Origin: Athripsodes cinereus
Lineage: Eukaryota > Arthropoda > Insecta > Trichoptera > Leptoceridae
Direction of reading: 5' to 3'
Assembly (NCBI GenBank): GCA_947579605.1
Contig: OX388306.1
Span: 1,054,001 to 1,118,000 of the forward strand
Length of the DNA: 64,000 bases
How positions within the stretch are numbered: the first letter of the stretch is position 1; every line of letters begins with the position of its first letter. This document shows positions 21,367 through 32,599 of the stretch, piece after piece. Position numbers and translations under genes: made by a program. A model generated the notes under the pieces. That model saw only the letters and a program-made list of their open reading frames with translations. It had not been told where the DNA came from and searched no databases.

Positions 21367-22099
21367 TTACATAAAAAAGAGACGTATATACATGCCTAAA
21401 TAATCAATAACAATAATAAAATAAACAAGAAAAAATACAGGAATCCAAAGTGAAAAAGTTTTAAATTGTTGTATAAATTATTTATACCTTTATAAATATA
21501 GGAACACGCGTGAAATAAAATAAAAACAAATAATAAAGCAAGTGATGCAAAGAATATAAATGTAAATTGAAATAAGACCAAGCAGGTAACAAAAAAATCT
21601 TGCAAGTTGAAATACCAAACATGATTTCACATTTTTCTTGACGCGATGTGAAAGTTATAAAGTTTAAAGCGATATTTCATAACATGGTTCCATGCATTAT
21701 CCAATAGAAGTCACCTCTATAACGTAGATTCAATAAAAAGATCGGAGCTTCTATAAAACAAGGTACTATTCTATTATATCTGTACGTGGGAAAACCGATC
21801 AAAGTCCAATATAAAACTTTCATATCTTTTCCGTACAACAATAATAATTCTATAATATTTTTATACTATAAGTAGTGGACTGTTGTGATGTAGGGTTCAA
21901 GTCCATTTTTTCATTTATTGAATTATTTAGATCTGCCGTGTTACTATTAACTCCGTACATGTTTTCATTATTTAAAGAATTTTAATCAATGTACAGTAAA
22001 GAATGAATAAATAAATAAATAAATAAAATTGGTTAACTGATAATGAAATATTAATTAAGACAAAAACAAACTTTTCTTCCCCGGCAAGTATCTCCTTTT

Positions 22100-22180
22100 T
22101 TGAATGTCCTGTAAAAGGCAGATGTTCGTAAAACAACACGTCTAAGACATTTTACATTTTCAGTTCAGCGATGAGGTATT
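22100..22180 (+). repeat. SINE-1 body fragment
   Basis: TGAATGTCCTGTAAAAGGCA, GATGTTCGTAAAAC, TTTACATTTTCAGTTCAGCG, ATGAGGTA. The copy is interrupted at 22176 by a minus-oriented (AATA)n LINE tail (22170-22340). Confidence 0.6.
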
Positions 22181-22454
22181 TATTTTATTTATTTTATTTT
22201 TATTTACAATTATATACGGCGTGAGCCTTTTACATGTTGAAACTATGAGACAGAGTACAAAAGCATACTATTACACAATACCAATTCACATATACACAAG
22301 TACAAAGTTTTTAAAATTACACATCAAGGTCAGAGTTAAAAAGAATTTACATTAACAAAACAAGTACAACAGAAAAAAAAAAACAATATTTAAGGTAACA
22401 TAATCGATAATGTTCTCTAAATAATAAATTATCAATAAATTATAAATCATTCAG

Positions 22455-22640
22455 CATTAACCATTTAATTATTAAACTATTAAATTATTAAACTATCAAA
22501 TTATCAATTTGTTGAATTATTAAATTATTGAATTATAGAATTATTAAATTATTTAGTTATTAAGTTATTAAATTATTAAATTATCAAATTATCAAATTAT
22601 TAAATTATCAAATTATTAAATTATTAAATTATTAAATTAC
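22455..22640 (+). repeat. AT minisatellite (ATTAAATT-like, 8-9 bp)
   Basis: More than 15 variants of AAATTATTA and AAATTATCA run in tandem. The same array type recurs at 24417-24620. Confidence 0.85.
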
Positions 22641-22739
22641 AAGCGTATGTAACCCGGCATCGCTCGGGTTTAATTAAATAGAAAACCTTGCAAATACATG
22701 GGTTAAAACAACAAAATCTTATTGAAAAAAAAACGGAGT

Positions 22740-23600
22740 AAGCACTTACGTGGATAAAAGAAGTAAAAAGCTCTTCCCAATGAGAAAACTTAATTTTTGA
22801 CTCCCTACATGCCCATAGCTTAGTAACAATAAATAGGTAGGTACCTACATCATAAAAAGCATTGCAAATCTCTAAATGAAAAATCTTGAAGTTTGATACC
22901 TCACATGCCCATATTTAGGTAAAAAAAATAGGTAGGTACCTACATCGAAAAAAGTGCTGAAAAACTCTTCCCAATGAAAAATCATGAAGTTTGATACCTC
23001 ACATGCCCATACTTAGGTAAAAAAAATAGGTAGGTACCTACATCGAAAAAAGTGCTGAAAAACTCTTCCCAATGAAAAATCATGAAGTTTGATACCTCAC
23101 ATGCCCATACTTAGGTAAAAAAAATAGGTAGGTACCTACATCGAAAAAAGTGCTGAAAAACTCTTCCCAATGAAAAATCATGAAGTTTGATACCTCACAT
23201 GCCCATATTTAGTTAAAAAAAATAGGTAGGTGCCAACATCGAAAAAAGTGCTAAAAACCTCTTCCCATTGAAAAATCTTGAAGTTTGACACCTCAGATGT
23301 TCACATGTATGTAAAAAAATAATAAGTAGGCACCTACATGGAAAAAAAAAGTACTAACAACCTCGTCCCGATGAAAAAACTTGAAGTTAAGAAATTCCAC
23401 ATATTGGTAGGTACCTACATGGAAAAAGTGCTAAAAACCTCTTCCAAATGAAAAATATGTGAGCTCGACACCTCGAAAGCTCATATTTTATTTAGAAAAA
23501 CAGGCGGGTACCTACGTGCAAAAACTACTAAAAACCTCATCTTAATGTAAAAACTCGAAGATTGTCATCCCAAATTTCTATAAGAAAAAAAGGGTAAACA
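22740..23600 (+). repeat. About 98-bp tandem repeat, roughly 8 copies
   Basis: GGTAGGTACC landmarks at 22836, 22931, 23029 and 23127, then GGTAGG at 23225, give spacing 95, 98, 98, 98. Central units are nearly identical (CTACATCGAAAAAAGTGCTG, AACTCTTCCCAATG, TTTGATACCTCACATGCCC). The edges decay on both sides, as expected from unequal exchange. Confidence 0.9.
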
Positions 23601-24416
23601 TACCTTTCCGTGAAAAAATTGTAGGCACATAAATGTTAAAATATTATAATTGTCCACATTCGAATTTGTATTTTTGGTTTGCAGTGCATAAATGGGTATT
23701 TGCTATGAAATTAAAAAAAGTCAAGAATAAATTGTCATATAAGTATTTACTCTTTATTCCCAAAAAACCTTAAAAATGGATTATCTGCATCCTTCAATAT
23801 TTCAGAATATTTTACTATCAAATATTTCATAATTTATGTAAAAAATATTAGGTGAAAATAAATAGGTTCCCACTCATTGAAAATCATTTAACATTGTTTA
23901 TGGATTTTATAGGTAAAACTATTATTATTCTACAGTATAGTTTTCTATGGTTTCATAATGTCTTCCATTATGAAAATAGCCCAATATGTCAAAAATATGC
24001 AATTTTTATTCACGTAATTCAAGAGCTTTTCTCATTAGCAAACACGATATTTTATTACGAAAATAAACCCTAAATATTTAGTTTCAGAATTGTTGTATTT
24101 ATTGTTACATCCATTTTGATATTAATTCAATACAATGAAAAATGTTTGACTGTGAATATTGCTATTTACTAAATCTTGCATTAATTTTACATACATTTTG
24201 TTGCTAATTTTGTGACATGGTCGCATTAAAATTAAAATATCTTTATCAATACGTAAGATATTTAAAATGTTTTTAGCCTTAAACCTGCCCAGAAGATGAG
24301 ACCTTGTATAGAGTGTATTATTTTACTTCGGTCTTTCCTAATTTCCGAGTCCATTAAGGACATACGTACATACATACATACATACATACGAACGGACTCA
24401 AATATTTATGTGTGGA

Positions 24417-24620
24417 TTAAATTATCAAATTATCAAATTATGAAATTATCAAATTATCAAATTATTAAATTGTTAAATCAATAAACCATCAAATTATTAA
24501 ATTATCAAATTATTAAATTTTTAAATCAATAAACCATCAAATTATTAAATTATCACATTATCAAATTATTAAATTGTTAAATTATTAAATTATCAGATTA
24601 TTAAATTATTAAATTATAAA
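24417..24620 (+). repeat. AT minisatellite, second array
   Basis: Tandem AAATTATCA and AAATTATTA units, direct orientation relative to 22455-22640. A short (ACAT)n at 24362-24388 precedes it. Confidence 0.85.
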
Positions 24621-24935
24621 TCTGAGTGATAGGTCTAAATAAAATAATCATTAATTCGGCACTAGCAATAAAATATTATGACATAAAAGAAATTATCAAG
24701 ATAATTTTAAAAGGATTATAAATGTAAATTACTAAAAAGTTAGGCCAATTTAACTGATTATATATATAAAAACAAAATTAAATATTTAAACAGCGTTAAG
24801 AAAGTAAATTCAACAGTCAAAAAATGTATTGATCAAATAAAGTCAAAGAAACAACTATAATATGGGTCCAATTGATAAAAATTCATTACAATAGTTTAAT
24901 TTGAAAATTAGGTCGCAAACTTCGATTGCCCTATG

Positions 24936-25835
24936 TCAGTTATGTAATTTCAAGTATTTAATAATGTCAGTTTTAAATTTCTGGAAACTGTCAGCAAAAA
25001 TATCAGCGCAATTTCCTACCAGATTCCCCAGTCTGTGAATTCTGATCAGTGGTGAATGATAAACATAATTGTTCCGAGTATTAGGTTCGTGAAACGTCAC
25101 AGTTTGTCTGGTCGACCTGGCAGGAATGCTGAATTTTATTAATTCTACCAATTCCGGGCAGTCAATGGCACCATTCAGTATTTTATGCATAAAACACATA
25201 TCAAACAGTATCCTTCGGTTTTGCAAGGTGAGGAGACCAAGTTCGTCCATTAGTGCAGGATAATCTATGTTTTCAACCGGAATTCCTTTTTTGTAGTTTA
25301 TCAGTCTCAAAAACTTCCTCTGCACCCTCTCCACACTATTACTGTGGATGGCATAATTAGGAGACCATATAGTTGTATTGTATTCTAAGAGAGGTCTCAC
25401 AAGGGATACAAAAAGTAGCCTATAGGACTGAATCAACCGCAGGTCAGAAGCTAATCTAAATACAAAGCCAAGACATCTCATTGCCTTGCTGACAGTTTCC
25501 TCTATATGTATGTTATAAGTTAGATCTTCAGAGAAAGTGATTCCAAGATCTTTAATGTTTGAGACACATTGGAGAACAACACTATCAATTGAATATTCAT
25601 AAGTTATCTGAGATCTAGTTCTATGAAAGCGGACAACCTGGCACTTCGCTGCATTTAGGTTTAGCTTATTTTGTATGCACCAGTCATTTAACAAATCCAG
25701 ATTATTTTGTATAATAATGCAGTCTTCCAAACTGTTAATAGATTTATAAAGCTTCAGGTCATCCGCAAACAGTAAAACCTCCATGTCTCTGAAGATCTCA
25801 ACTATGTCATTCACAAATAAATTGAACAATGCCAC
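24936..25835 (-). pseudogene. Jockey/CR1-like LINE reverse transcriptase, 5'-truncated
   Basis: An open minus-strand frame of about 299 codons without internal stops, beginning inside the RT domain (ALFNLFVNDIVEIF, then the catalytic FADDLKLYKSI at residues ~23-33). The thumb follows (NKLNLNAAKCQVVRFHRTR, KDLGITFSEDLTYNIHIEE), then the C-terminal region (SRPL-like LVRPLLEYNTTIWSPNY, VERVQRKFLRLINYKKG, LLTLQNRRILFDMCFMHKIL). FADD replaces the usual YADD; Phe is tolerated in LINEs. An in-frame stop precedes residue 1, and at 25838 the sequence switches to SINE-1. The copy is therefore truncated at the 5' end, perhaps recently, since the rest is intact. Fingers, palm motifs 0-4 and the endonuclease are missing. 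Confidence 0.85.
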
Positions 25836-25837
25836 TC

Positions 25838-25950
25838 ATGCTGAATGTCTTAACTTATATTGGCGCGGTATCGGTGACTTTCATGTTAATACGTGTAGCC
25901 TGCCCACTAGTTACCCCACTTGTGGGATGTGAAGTGATAGTATGAATGAA
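25838..25950 (+). repeat. SINE-1 3' end
   Basis: TGCTGAATGTCTTAACTTAT, ATTGGCGCGGTATC, GTTACCCCACTTGTGGGATG, TGATAGTATGAATGAATGA: a diverged SINE-1 tail with a (GAAT)n microsatellite. A second, poorer copy follows at 26000-26105 (AAAATGCCGTGATGGTATGA). Confidence 0.65.
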
Positions 25951-26325
25951 TGAAAAAGCAATGAAATATTAATTAAACTCTTTTCCCTCTCTTTTCCGGA
26001 AGTTTTCGAATGTCTGAATTTATTTATGTATGTTCGTCACTTGCAGTGAGTATATTGGTTACTCTGCTTAAGCAAAATGCCGTGATGGTATGAATGAATG
26101 AATAAAGAAGATAGATATTCAAATGATCTAGAGTTTGTGTGTTCACATTGTGAAAAGACATTTTAAACATATTTGATATCAATAAAACACTGTTTTACTT
26201 TTCACTATTAATTTAAATAACCTGCAATTCACTTTAGAAATTGGATCAAATAATATTCTTAATTTTTTAGACTTAAAGATAATGATATGTGATAATAAAT
26301 TTAAGTTTGGCGTAGGTATATAAAA

Positions 26326-26538
26326 AAACCCACTTATACGGATAATATCATTCACGCATCTTCAAATCACCATATTAGTCATAAGATGTCTGCTTTTCAC
26401 TCAATGTTACATAGACTCTTAAATATCCCTTTAGAACAAGATGAATTTTCTTCAGAACTAAATATAATCAAATGTATAGCCAAAAATAACGGATACAATG
26501 TGGAAATGATTGAGACGATGTTATTAAAGAAACAATAA
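26326..26538 (+). pseudogene. Penelope-like RT domain, C-terminal remnant
   Basis: In frame: KPTYTDNIIHASSNHHISHK, MSAFHSMLHRLLNIPLEQ, ELNIIKCIAKNNGYNVEMIE, then a stop. This is the typical RT-to-GIY-YIG connector (KPT.T...I...S.HP..HK...F..L..R...I). A frameshift/stop separates it from the downstream frame. Confidence 0.75.
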
Positions 26539-26542
26539 AATA

Positions 26543-27061
26543 ATGATTCATAGATATTTATATGCACCCATTGTAAAAGATAGTGATAAGAATTGGAGAA
26601 AGATTTTGTACGTCAATAGTTTGACTGAAAAAGGAAATAATATTACAAAACCATATTTTAATCCAGCATTTTACACCAACAACAATTTAAGCAAACTTCT
26701 TTTTAATAATAAGGACCGTAACAATATAATTAATAGCAGCGGTGTCTATTGTATTGATTGCAATGATTGTGATGCCAAATATGTCGGACAGACCAGTCGA
26801 TCGATAGACACTCGTATCAAAGAACATTCCAGAGCACTTAGGGGTTTATCTAATTGTTCGGAGATGGCGGATCATTGCATTAGTCATAATCACAATTTTG
26901 ATGTGAATAGTGTAAGGGTCCTACATTCAGAAAACCGGTATAGAAAATTAATTGCTTTGGAAACATTGGAAATACATAGAAATATTAAAAATATAGTTAA
27001 TATTCAAATACCCCATTCATCACCATTGTTGAAACCAATTGTTCATCCACCATTGTCTTAA
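26543..27061 (+). CDS. Penelope-like GIY-YIG endonuclease fragment
   Basis: 172 codons from ATG at 26543. Residues ~66-110 hold the GIY-YIG nuclease: SSGVYCIDCNDCDAKYVGQT, SRSIDTRIKEHSRA, with GVY as GIY and KYVG as YIG, the CxxC..C zinc-like cluster typical of Penelope elements between them, and catalytic Arg in DTRIKEH. Residues ~120-150 (MADHCISHNHNFD, LHSENRYRKLIALETLEIHR) include the conserved His and the Glu of LETLEIHR. The nuclease would nick target DNA for priming. It is fused to RT in intact elements; here the upstream link is broken by a stop at 26536-26538. Confidence 0.85.
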   Translation: MIHRYLYAPIVKDSDKNWRKILYVNSLTEKGNNITKPYFNPAFYTNNNLSKLLFNNKDRNNIINSSGVYCIDCNDCDAKYVGQTSRSIDTRIKEHSRALRGLSNCSEMADHCISHNHNFDVNSVRVLHSENRYRKLIALETLEIHRNIKNIVNIQIPHSSPLLKPIVHPPLS

Positions 27062-27310
27062 CTACTCCTACTTCCTTACCCCTTCTTTTCTGTTTTTAGG
27101 TACCTACATATAAAAAATATTGTTGTTGCATGTGACTTTAAGAAAAAAATTTCTTTGAATTAGTTCTCTTGAAAATGTCAAGCTAACTTGACGAAAGCGC
27201 TTGAGTAATAATAAATCAATAGTGAAAAGTAAAACAGTGTTTTATTGATATCAAATATGTTTAAGATAGATATTTATAATTTTAATTCGGTAATTAGTTT
27301 GAAGAAATAA

Positions 27311-27445
27311 TAATAATAAAAATCTTTATCGCACAAAAAACAAACATTATTAAATAAACATTGCAGAATTTAAACCAGACAAATAAATTTGTGCAATGGA
27401 CGAGTTTATCGCAGAAGCGCGATATCTTCCAACCAACCCAGAAGT
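27311..27445 (-). repeat. LINE 3' UTR, minus
   Basis: The reverse complement reads GGTTGGTTGGAAGATATCGC, GCTTCTGCGATAAACTCGTC, TTGTGCGATAAAGATTTTTA. It faces outward from the plus-oriented copy that starts at 27447. Confidence 0.7.
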
Positions 27446-27446
27446 C

Positions 27447-27545
27447 ACATTCTAGTGATAAACTCGCCTTCTTTATTGAATTGTATAACTGATATTTTTA
27501 TGATACTTTGTATTGATGGAAATATTGTTACCAATGCACGGCGAA
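27447..27545 (+). repeat. LINE 3' UTR, plus
   Basis: GTGATAAACTCGCCTTCTTT, ATTGAATTGTATAACTGATA, then AAAATAAAATAAATAAGTAA. Same family as 51405-51540. Confidence 0.65.
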
Positions 27546-27629
27546 AAATAAAATAAATAAGTAAATAAATAGAATATAAGTGAATTAACACTGTGTCATT
27601 TCCTTTACGTAAGATTAATATTAACCGAA

Positions 27630-27700
27630 CATTTTCGCCTATGCTTGTAAAAGCATCATCAGGGAAACTATTTATAATATTACAAACCAAGCTAAATGAT
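27630..27700 (-). ncRNA. CTGATGA/GAAA motif, possible ribozyme relic
   Basis: Minus: CCCTGATGATGCTTTTACAA, GCATAGGCGAAAATGTTCGG. The stem TGCTT/AAGCA follows CTGATGA directly, but TAGGC separates it from GAAA, so a functional hammerhead is doubtful. It lies 370 bp past the Penelope-like element. Confidence 0.25.
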
Positions 27701-29049
27701 ATCAACAAAAGTTGCTTAATTAAGTAAAAACAAATTGTAATTTAAAGAAACTTTTATTTAAAAATGGCTTTAGAACATTTCTCTTAACCGCATTTCCCAT
27801 AGTGGCAAAGTTCCACAATTAAATTGGATAGAAAAGTTTAACACCGCTTAACTATTCACGAATCGAATGTAAAACTTATACTAAAAACTTTCGACTCTGC
27901 TTAACCTACCTACATTTATATTATATTAAGCATACAGAGAAATGTAAAACATTGATTTTATCACATATATCAAGTAGACACCAGGTACTAAACTTAAATA
28001 CTTCTATGTCTACCAATAATTTATTCTAACGAACATTTGGAGAAATTAGATACTTCTAAATTTCTACTAATTATTTACTAATTTTATCTTAAATACTTCA
28101 CTCAGCACTGGGACCATCACAGCTTTTGGCCATATGTGAGGTTAAATGATCATCTGCCTTTAACAGGAGATTCGAAAACTTACAGAAAAGAATGAGAGAA
28201 AAGGAAATAGCTTTTCTAAAAGTTATAAACGTTGAATATAATTAATTTTCAAATCACTAATTCGAAGAAATTTTGTTTCAAAGAGGGAGCTTTTTACGTA
28301 TCTACAATTTCGGAACAAAAATATACATTTAGAAGAAAAGTAAAAAAATTAAATGTGAATAAAAATTAATAATCACATATTTCTTTGTTTTAATAACTAC
28401 GTCCATTATTGTGATATATTAAAAGAAAATCGTTTCCGCGGTTTCAGTGGAGAAATTCACTATTTTTTAACGAAATTCAAAACTCAGAATCATTTGAAAA
28501 TGGACTTTTCCACTGGAGCCGTACCTTATTTTTAAAACCACAGAGAAGACAACACGCATGTTTATTATGTTCAGATTGTCAATTGATTACCCCACTCGCG
28601 GATAATATCATGATAGTACTTAAAAAAGAACTATTTTTTCTTCAAATTCACTTCCTATATTATTTTGCTTTTGAAATATTATACTAAAATGAAAACACCA
28701 CATTTATACGAGACAAAATAACAAATTTACTAGAAGATAAACTAATTTCAGAGATCGCCGCATTTGTTCTGACACACTATTAATAAATAATAACGAAGCT
28801 TTTGCTTCAGGCACGTGATATCGAAAGTTCTCTTCTACAAGGGTGTACATTATTGTTTATGATAACATAAACTATTATACTACGCTTCGTACAAAACAAT
28901 AATAGTATTTATTGTTATTTTCTACCATCCCTATACACAATCGTGGAATATCTGCTATACCATGTGTTAAGTCTGACTAAATGTTGAATTTCATAATTAT
29001 ATCGACACTGGAAAGGCAAAAATTACTAAGCGATATTTTGAGCGAAATT
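27701..29049. other. Unannotated intronic stretch with SINE-1 scraps
   Basis: SINE-1-like scraps occur at 28150-28205 (minus; CAGGAGATTCGAAAACTTAC) and 28525-28625 (plus; GAGAAGACAACACGCATG, GATTACCCCACTCGCGGATA). Nothing else is recognisable. Confidence 0.5.
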
Positions 29050-29445
29050 CTATCTATCTATCTATTTCCTCATGCCGTATCCCAAGTGGGGTAGGCAGAA
29101 AGAACGTAACGCCATATAGATCTGTCCTTACATACTTCTTTCGCTTCTTCAACAGTCATACAATTTCTCATGCACGCACGTTGATTTCTCTTACTCAAAA
29201 CACGGTCGTCCTTGAGAATTTGATCTACATGATCAAGCCATGTAGTTCTCGGACGCCCTCGCTTCCTCCCACCCCTCGTTTCAAACAGGTATATCCTCTT
29301 GGTCATTCTTTCCTCTTCCATTCGTTCCACATGACCAAACCATCTCAATTTATTTACGCGCATTCTATACACAACACTCCTATTGCATCCACTCATTCTT
29401 CTAATATCCTCATTCCTCACTCTATCACGCAACGTTTTACGAACG
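29050..29445 (-). pseudogene. LINE-A C-terminus and 3' end
   Basis: Open minus frame of about 120 codons: RDRVRNEDIRRMSGCNRSVV, YRMRVNKLRWFGHVERMEEE, GRKRGRPRTTWLDHVDQILK, RNQRACMRNCMTVEEAKEVC, ending AYPTWDTA. The tail is GGCATGAGG then (TAGA)n. It is truncated upstream at about 29445 and carries no RT core. Confidence 0.85.
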
Positions 29446-30639
29446 TTGAGCGAAGTTGAGTTGTATATACAGTTTGATTTGTATTTTATTTCAGCGTCGA
29501 ATGGTGCTATTCTTATGTTCCTACGACGATTTTTGATGTCGCTTAAACTCCAAACTTTAAATATAAAAAAAAAGATTATTTGTTTGTGTCAATTGAAGCA
29601 AACGAAATTTTTGTTTATTTTATGTACCTATTATATTTTTTTCGTGCGCTGACATTAGCGAAACTAATTCCATTTATATTTTAAAATGCAAATAATGTAA
29701 AAAAAAATACATATTAATTTCACCATTACAAAAATGAAATCAGCATTAACTTGTAAGTAAATAAATTTATTTATACAGTTGCTAATTTCGTATTTACTTG
29801 AAATATAAAAACACTTCCAAATATTTCGGCCTATAGAGAAAATTCCAGACTAAGTACACAATTACATCTAAATACATTTGCATATTTAATAAGGAATAAT
29901 TTATTTACTTTTTCAACCGTCTTGCGCCTTCACAGAACTTTTAAAAGTTTATATTTGGAATATTCTTAGAAGATTCGTATAAATACCACACTAATATTAA
30001 CTCCCTTGTGTACTAGATAAAGAGGATTTAAATATACAATATTATGATTTAAATGAGTTGGAAAACAATTCGCTAGAATTCATGGTTTTAAAATGTTTAA
30101 GAAAAACATTTTTTTTTATCATTTAGATATTTTCAGTTTTTTTAGAAATAAACACGGCAAGAAGCTTTTTACATTTTAACATAAAAAAAAAACAAATATA
30201 ACATTAACCATGGGTAAAAAAATACTTAGTGTCGAAAGATCAAACGACGAAACCAGAGAAAATGTAGGTATTAAGAATAAATAATTAGTACAACATACAT
30301 ATACAGTTACTAATCAATTAAAAAAAATAATGTACTTATGAGTACCTACTTCTAAATATTTTTATTTCTTATTATTAGCATTTTATTTCTTATTTAACTG
30401 CACAATTTCTTTTTGTTACAAAAGTGCTTTTTTGAAATGAAATCAGCATGAATAATAATGCTTAAATTAAAAAAAAGGCTTTTCTATTATTTTATCTATC
30501 ACTTCACGGGGTAAGAAAAATATATTAGATATAGAATTTCTACCGGCTCCAATACTTGAAAAATTCCATGATCTCATACCTATATTTGATAATTAATTAA
30601 ATAAATAAAATTTTATAAACATTATTAAAGTGTTAAAGC

Positions 30640-30715
30640 ATGTTATATGGTTACAATAAATAAGAAATATCACAAGATGGGCTTATCGCATATGCGATTT
30701 CTTCCAGCCAACGCG
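30640..30715 (-). repeat. LINE 3' UTR scrap beside the Pde11 donor
   Basis: Minus: GCGTTGGCTGGAAGAAATCG, CATATGCGATAAGCCCATCT, ending in AATAAATAAG. It begins about 37 bp inside the intron downstream of the exon ending at 30752. Confidence 0.6.
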
Positions 30716-30751
30716 CTGATAGAAGGATTTTGACAAAAAGACTGTACTTAC

Positions 30752-30998
30752 TAATTCAAATATTAACTCCTTTTCATCCAATTGTCTAAGTTCATGTCTT
30801 GACCTCCTCTGTGGCCGACCTTGTTGGTTCCCTGAGCCCCCATGACCCAACATGCCTTGCGAGCCCATTCCAGAACCGCTTCCGCCTGCACTACTGCTAC
30901 CAGTGGCATTTACAGAAAGGAATGTTGGTGTTCCGTCTATGGTGTTTACAATCGGCTTCAGGAGACCACCACGTTCGAACTCGTGGGCGGAGATTTTT
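30752..30998 (-). CDS. Pde11: Pde11 internal exon (HEFERGGLLKP segment leading into GAF-A)
   Basis: Minus-strand exon of 247 bp: 1 base plus 82 codons, ending in phase 0. The acceptor is tttcttttcag and the donor gtaagt. The first base completes the Arg of GATTPVR; the exon then reads KISAHEFERGG, LLKPIVNTIDGTPTFLSV, a Ser/Gly-rich linker, RRSRHELRQLDEKELIFEL. The first and last blocks are hallmark conserved sequence of insect Pde11. ELIFEL joins directly to VKDICNEL of the next exon, the start of GAF-A. The upstream intron is very long (30999-49758, 18.8 kb). A LINE 3' UTR scrap begins only about 37 bp past the donor. Confidence 0.93.
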
Positions 30999-31019
30999 CT
31001 GAAAAGAAATAAATACAAA

Positions 31020-32590
31020 CATCAACAAATTTTCTTCGTAGCATCGAAAAGAGTACACTCTACACGGAAAAAATATTCAAATATTTTAACAAACATGATA
31101 ATATTAAAAAAATACGCCTCACACAGTTTTTTTACAATAATGTTACAACACAGAATACCTATAACTCATTCGATCAAAATTGAGCAGAGCTCATGCTTTG
31201 AGGGATATATAATTATTTGATTATGTTTATTTGTTTTTTATACATCCTTGTTAACCACATTTACCTTTCATACTAGGTATCATTTATTGAGTATTTATAA
31301 ACATCATTTAATCACTAAAATGAAAAAAAGATCATTGAAATATTTAGGACATTTAACGACAGATTTTTACACAAAATATGACTTTGGAATATATACTTTT
31401 CAATTTATTGTTTAAATGTAACTCCTACATAAAATGAAACGAAAAGTACTAATAAAAAAGTAGGTACATCAATAGTAGGCGGGAATATAAAAAGGGATAA
31501 GGAAGTACTTAAAGCTTTTTAATATTATTACTAAACACTAAGAAGCTTTGCAAGTAAGTAAGCTAGATTCATACAAGTACAACGTAAAGAAATTCATAAA
31601 ATATAAATTGGCATATAAAATCTACACAACACTCACGGAATGACCATCATTACATAATACCCGCATATACAGAATAGATTTGTTTTCACTTAATATTTGG
31701 CTTAAATAATTCCCGATTGTAAATTGTTTTTGGTGCATTCTGATCATTTCAACAACAACTGCAATTTGAAATATTTAATTATGATTTTTTGGAACAATTT
31801 TATATATATTCTATATTTAAATTTATGGAATTATATTTAGCAGATTCACCATAGCACAAATGAAGGTTGTATTAAGTATTGTTTTACACCTTTGCTCTTC
31901 GTTCTGAAAGTGCACTTGGTATGTTAACTGTTACTATTCCTGTTCACCGTTCATCTTTTTTATTATACGTACAGGAAGTTTATGTAATGATTTACCTTTA
32001 TTAGCCAGACTTTTCTTCTACAATTTCCACATTCAAAAGTACATACATAGACTGAAACATCAATATCTTGTTCACAATAACCCTCATTAAATCCATTACT
32101 CCTCTCCCCCTCCCCTTATGGTAGGTATATATGTTACTATTTTTATTTATTTATTTTATTGTTTACTTCTATAAGTACTTAGAATTTAGGTTAGTTGTCA
32201 GAAATTACCGCAAAGCAATGCATCTGCCTTCTGTATTATTATTTTTTGGTGTAGTAAAGTTTATGTTATTTTATTTTAAGTGGGAATGTCATACAAAAAC
32301 TCGAATGACATTCCCCCTTATTCGATGATAGCCTTAAAATATTTTTTTAGGTTTTCGTTTGGTGAGGAATATCTTTATAACCATGGTTATGAAATGGTTA
32401 ATATACCAGGTATATACATACTATTTTGCGAAATGAGATTTAATATTATAATAAAAGTTAAAACCTTTTACAATCTACCACCACACATTTACGCATTACA
32501 ATTGTTGCAAGACTAATGCTTGTTTGAGATATCTGCAAATATTTGGATGAGTAAATTTTCTGATACAGCTACAATTTTATAATAATAATA
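31020..32590. other. Unannotated intronic stretch
   Basis: AT-rich sequence without supportable coding regions or repeats. Short AT-rich open frames only. Confidence 0.4.
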
Positions 32591-32599
32591 ATAATAAAG

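Larger units (their letters stand above)
26130..27265 (+). mobile_element. Penelope-like element, partial, with inverted 46-bp ends
   Basis: The 46-bp end TAAACATATTTGATATCAAT.. at 26164-26209 is exactly inverted at 27218-27263. Between the ends lie the end of an RT domain and a complete GIY-YIG endonuclease domain. RT-plus-GIY-YIG order is diagnostic of Penelope-like retroelements. An outer CTAGAGTTTGTGTGTTCACA and the internal hairpin GTCAAG/CTTGAC with CGAAAG at 27178-27197 recur in the deleted copy at 9487. Confidence 0.85.
19431..30751 (-). other. Pde11 intron, 11.3 kb
   Basis: This intron joins FEL (exon ending at 30752) to VKD (exon starting at 19430) in phase 0. It holds LINE and Penelope fragments, two AT minisatellites, a 98-bp tandem repeat and a perfect 41-bp-arm palindrome. 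Confidence 0.85.
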
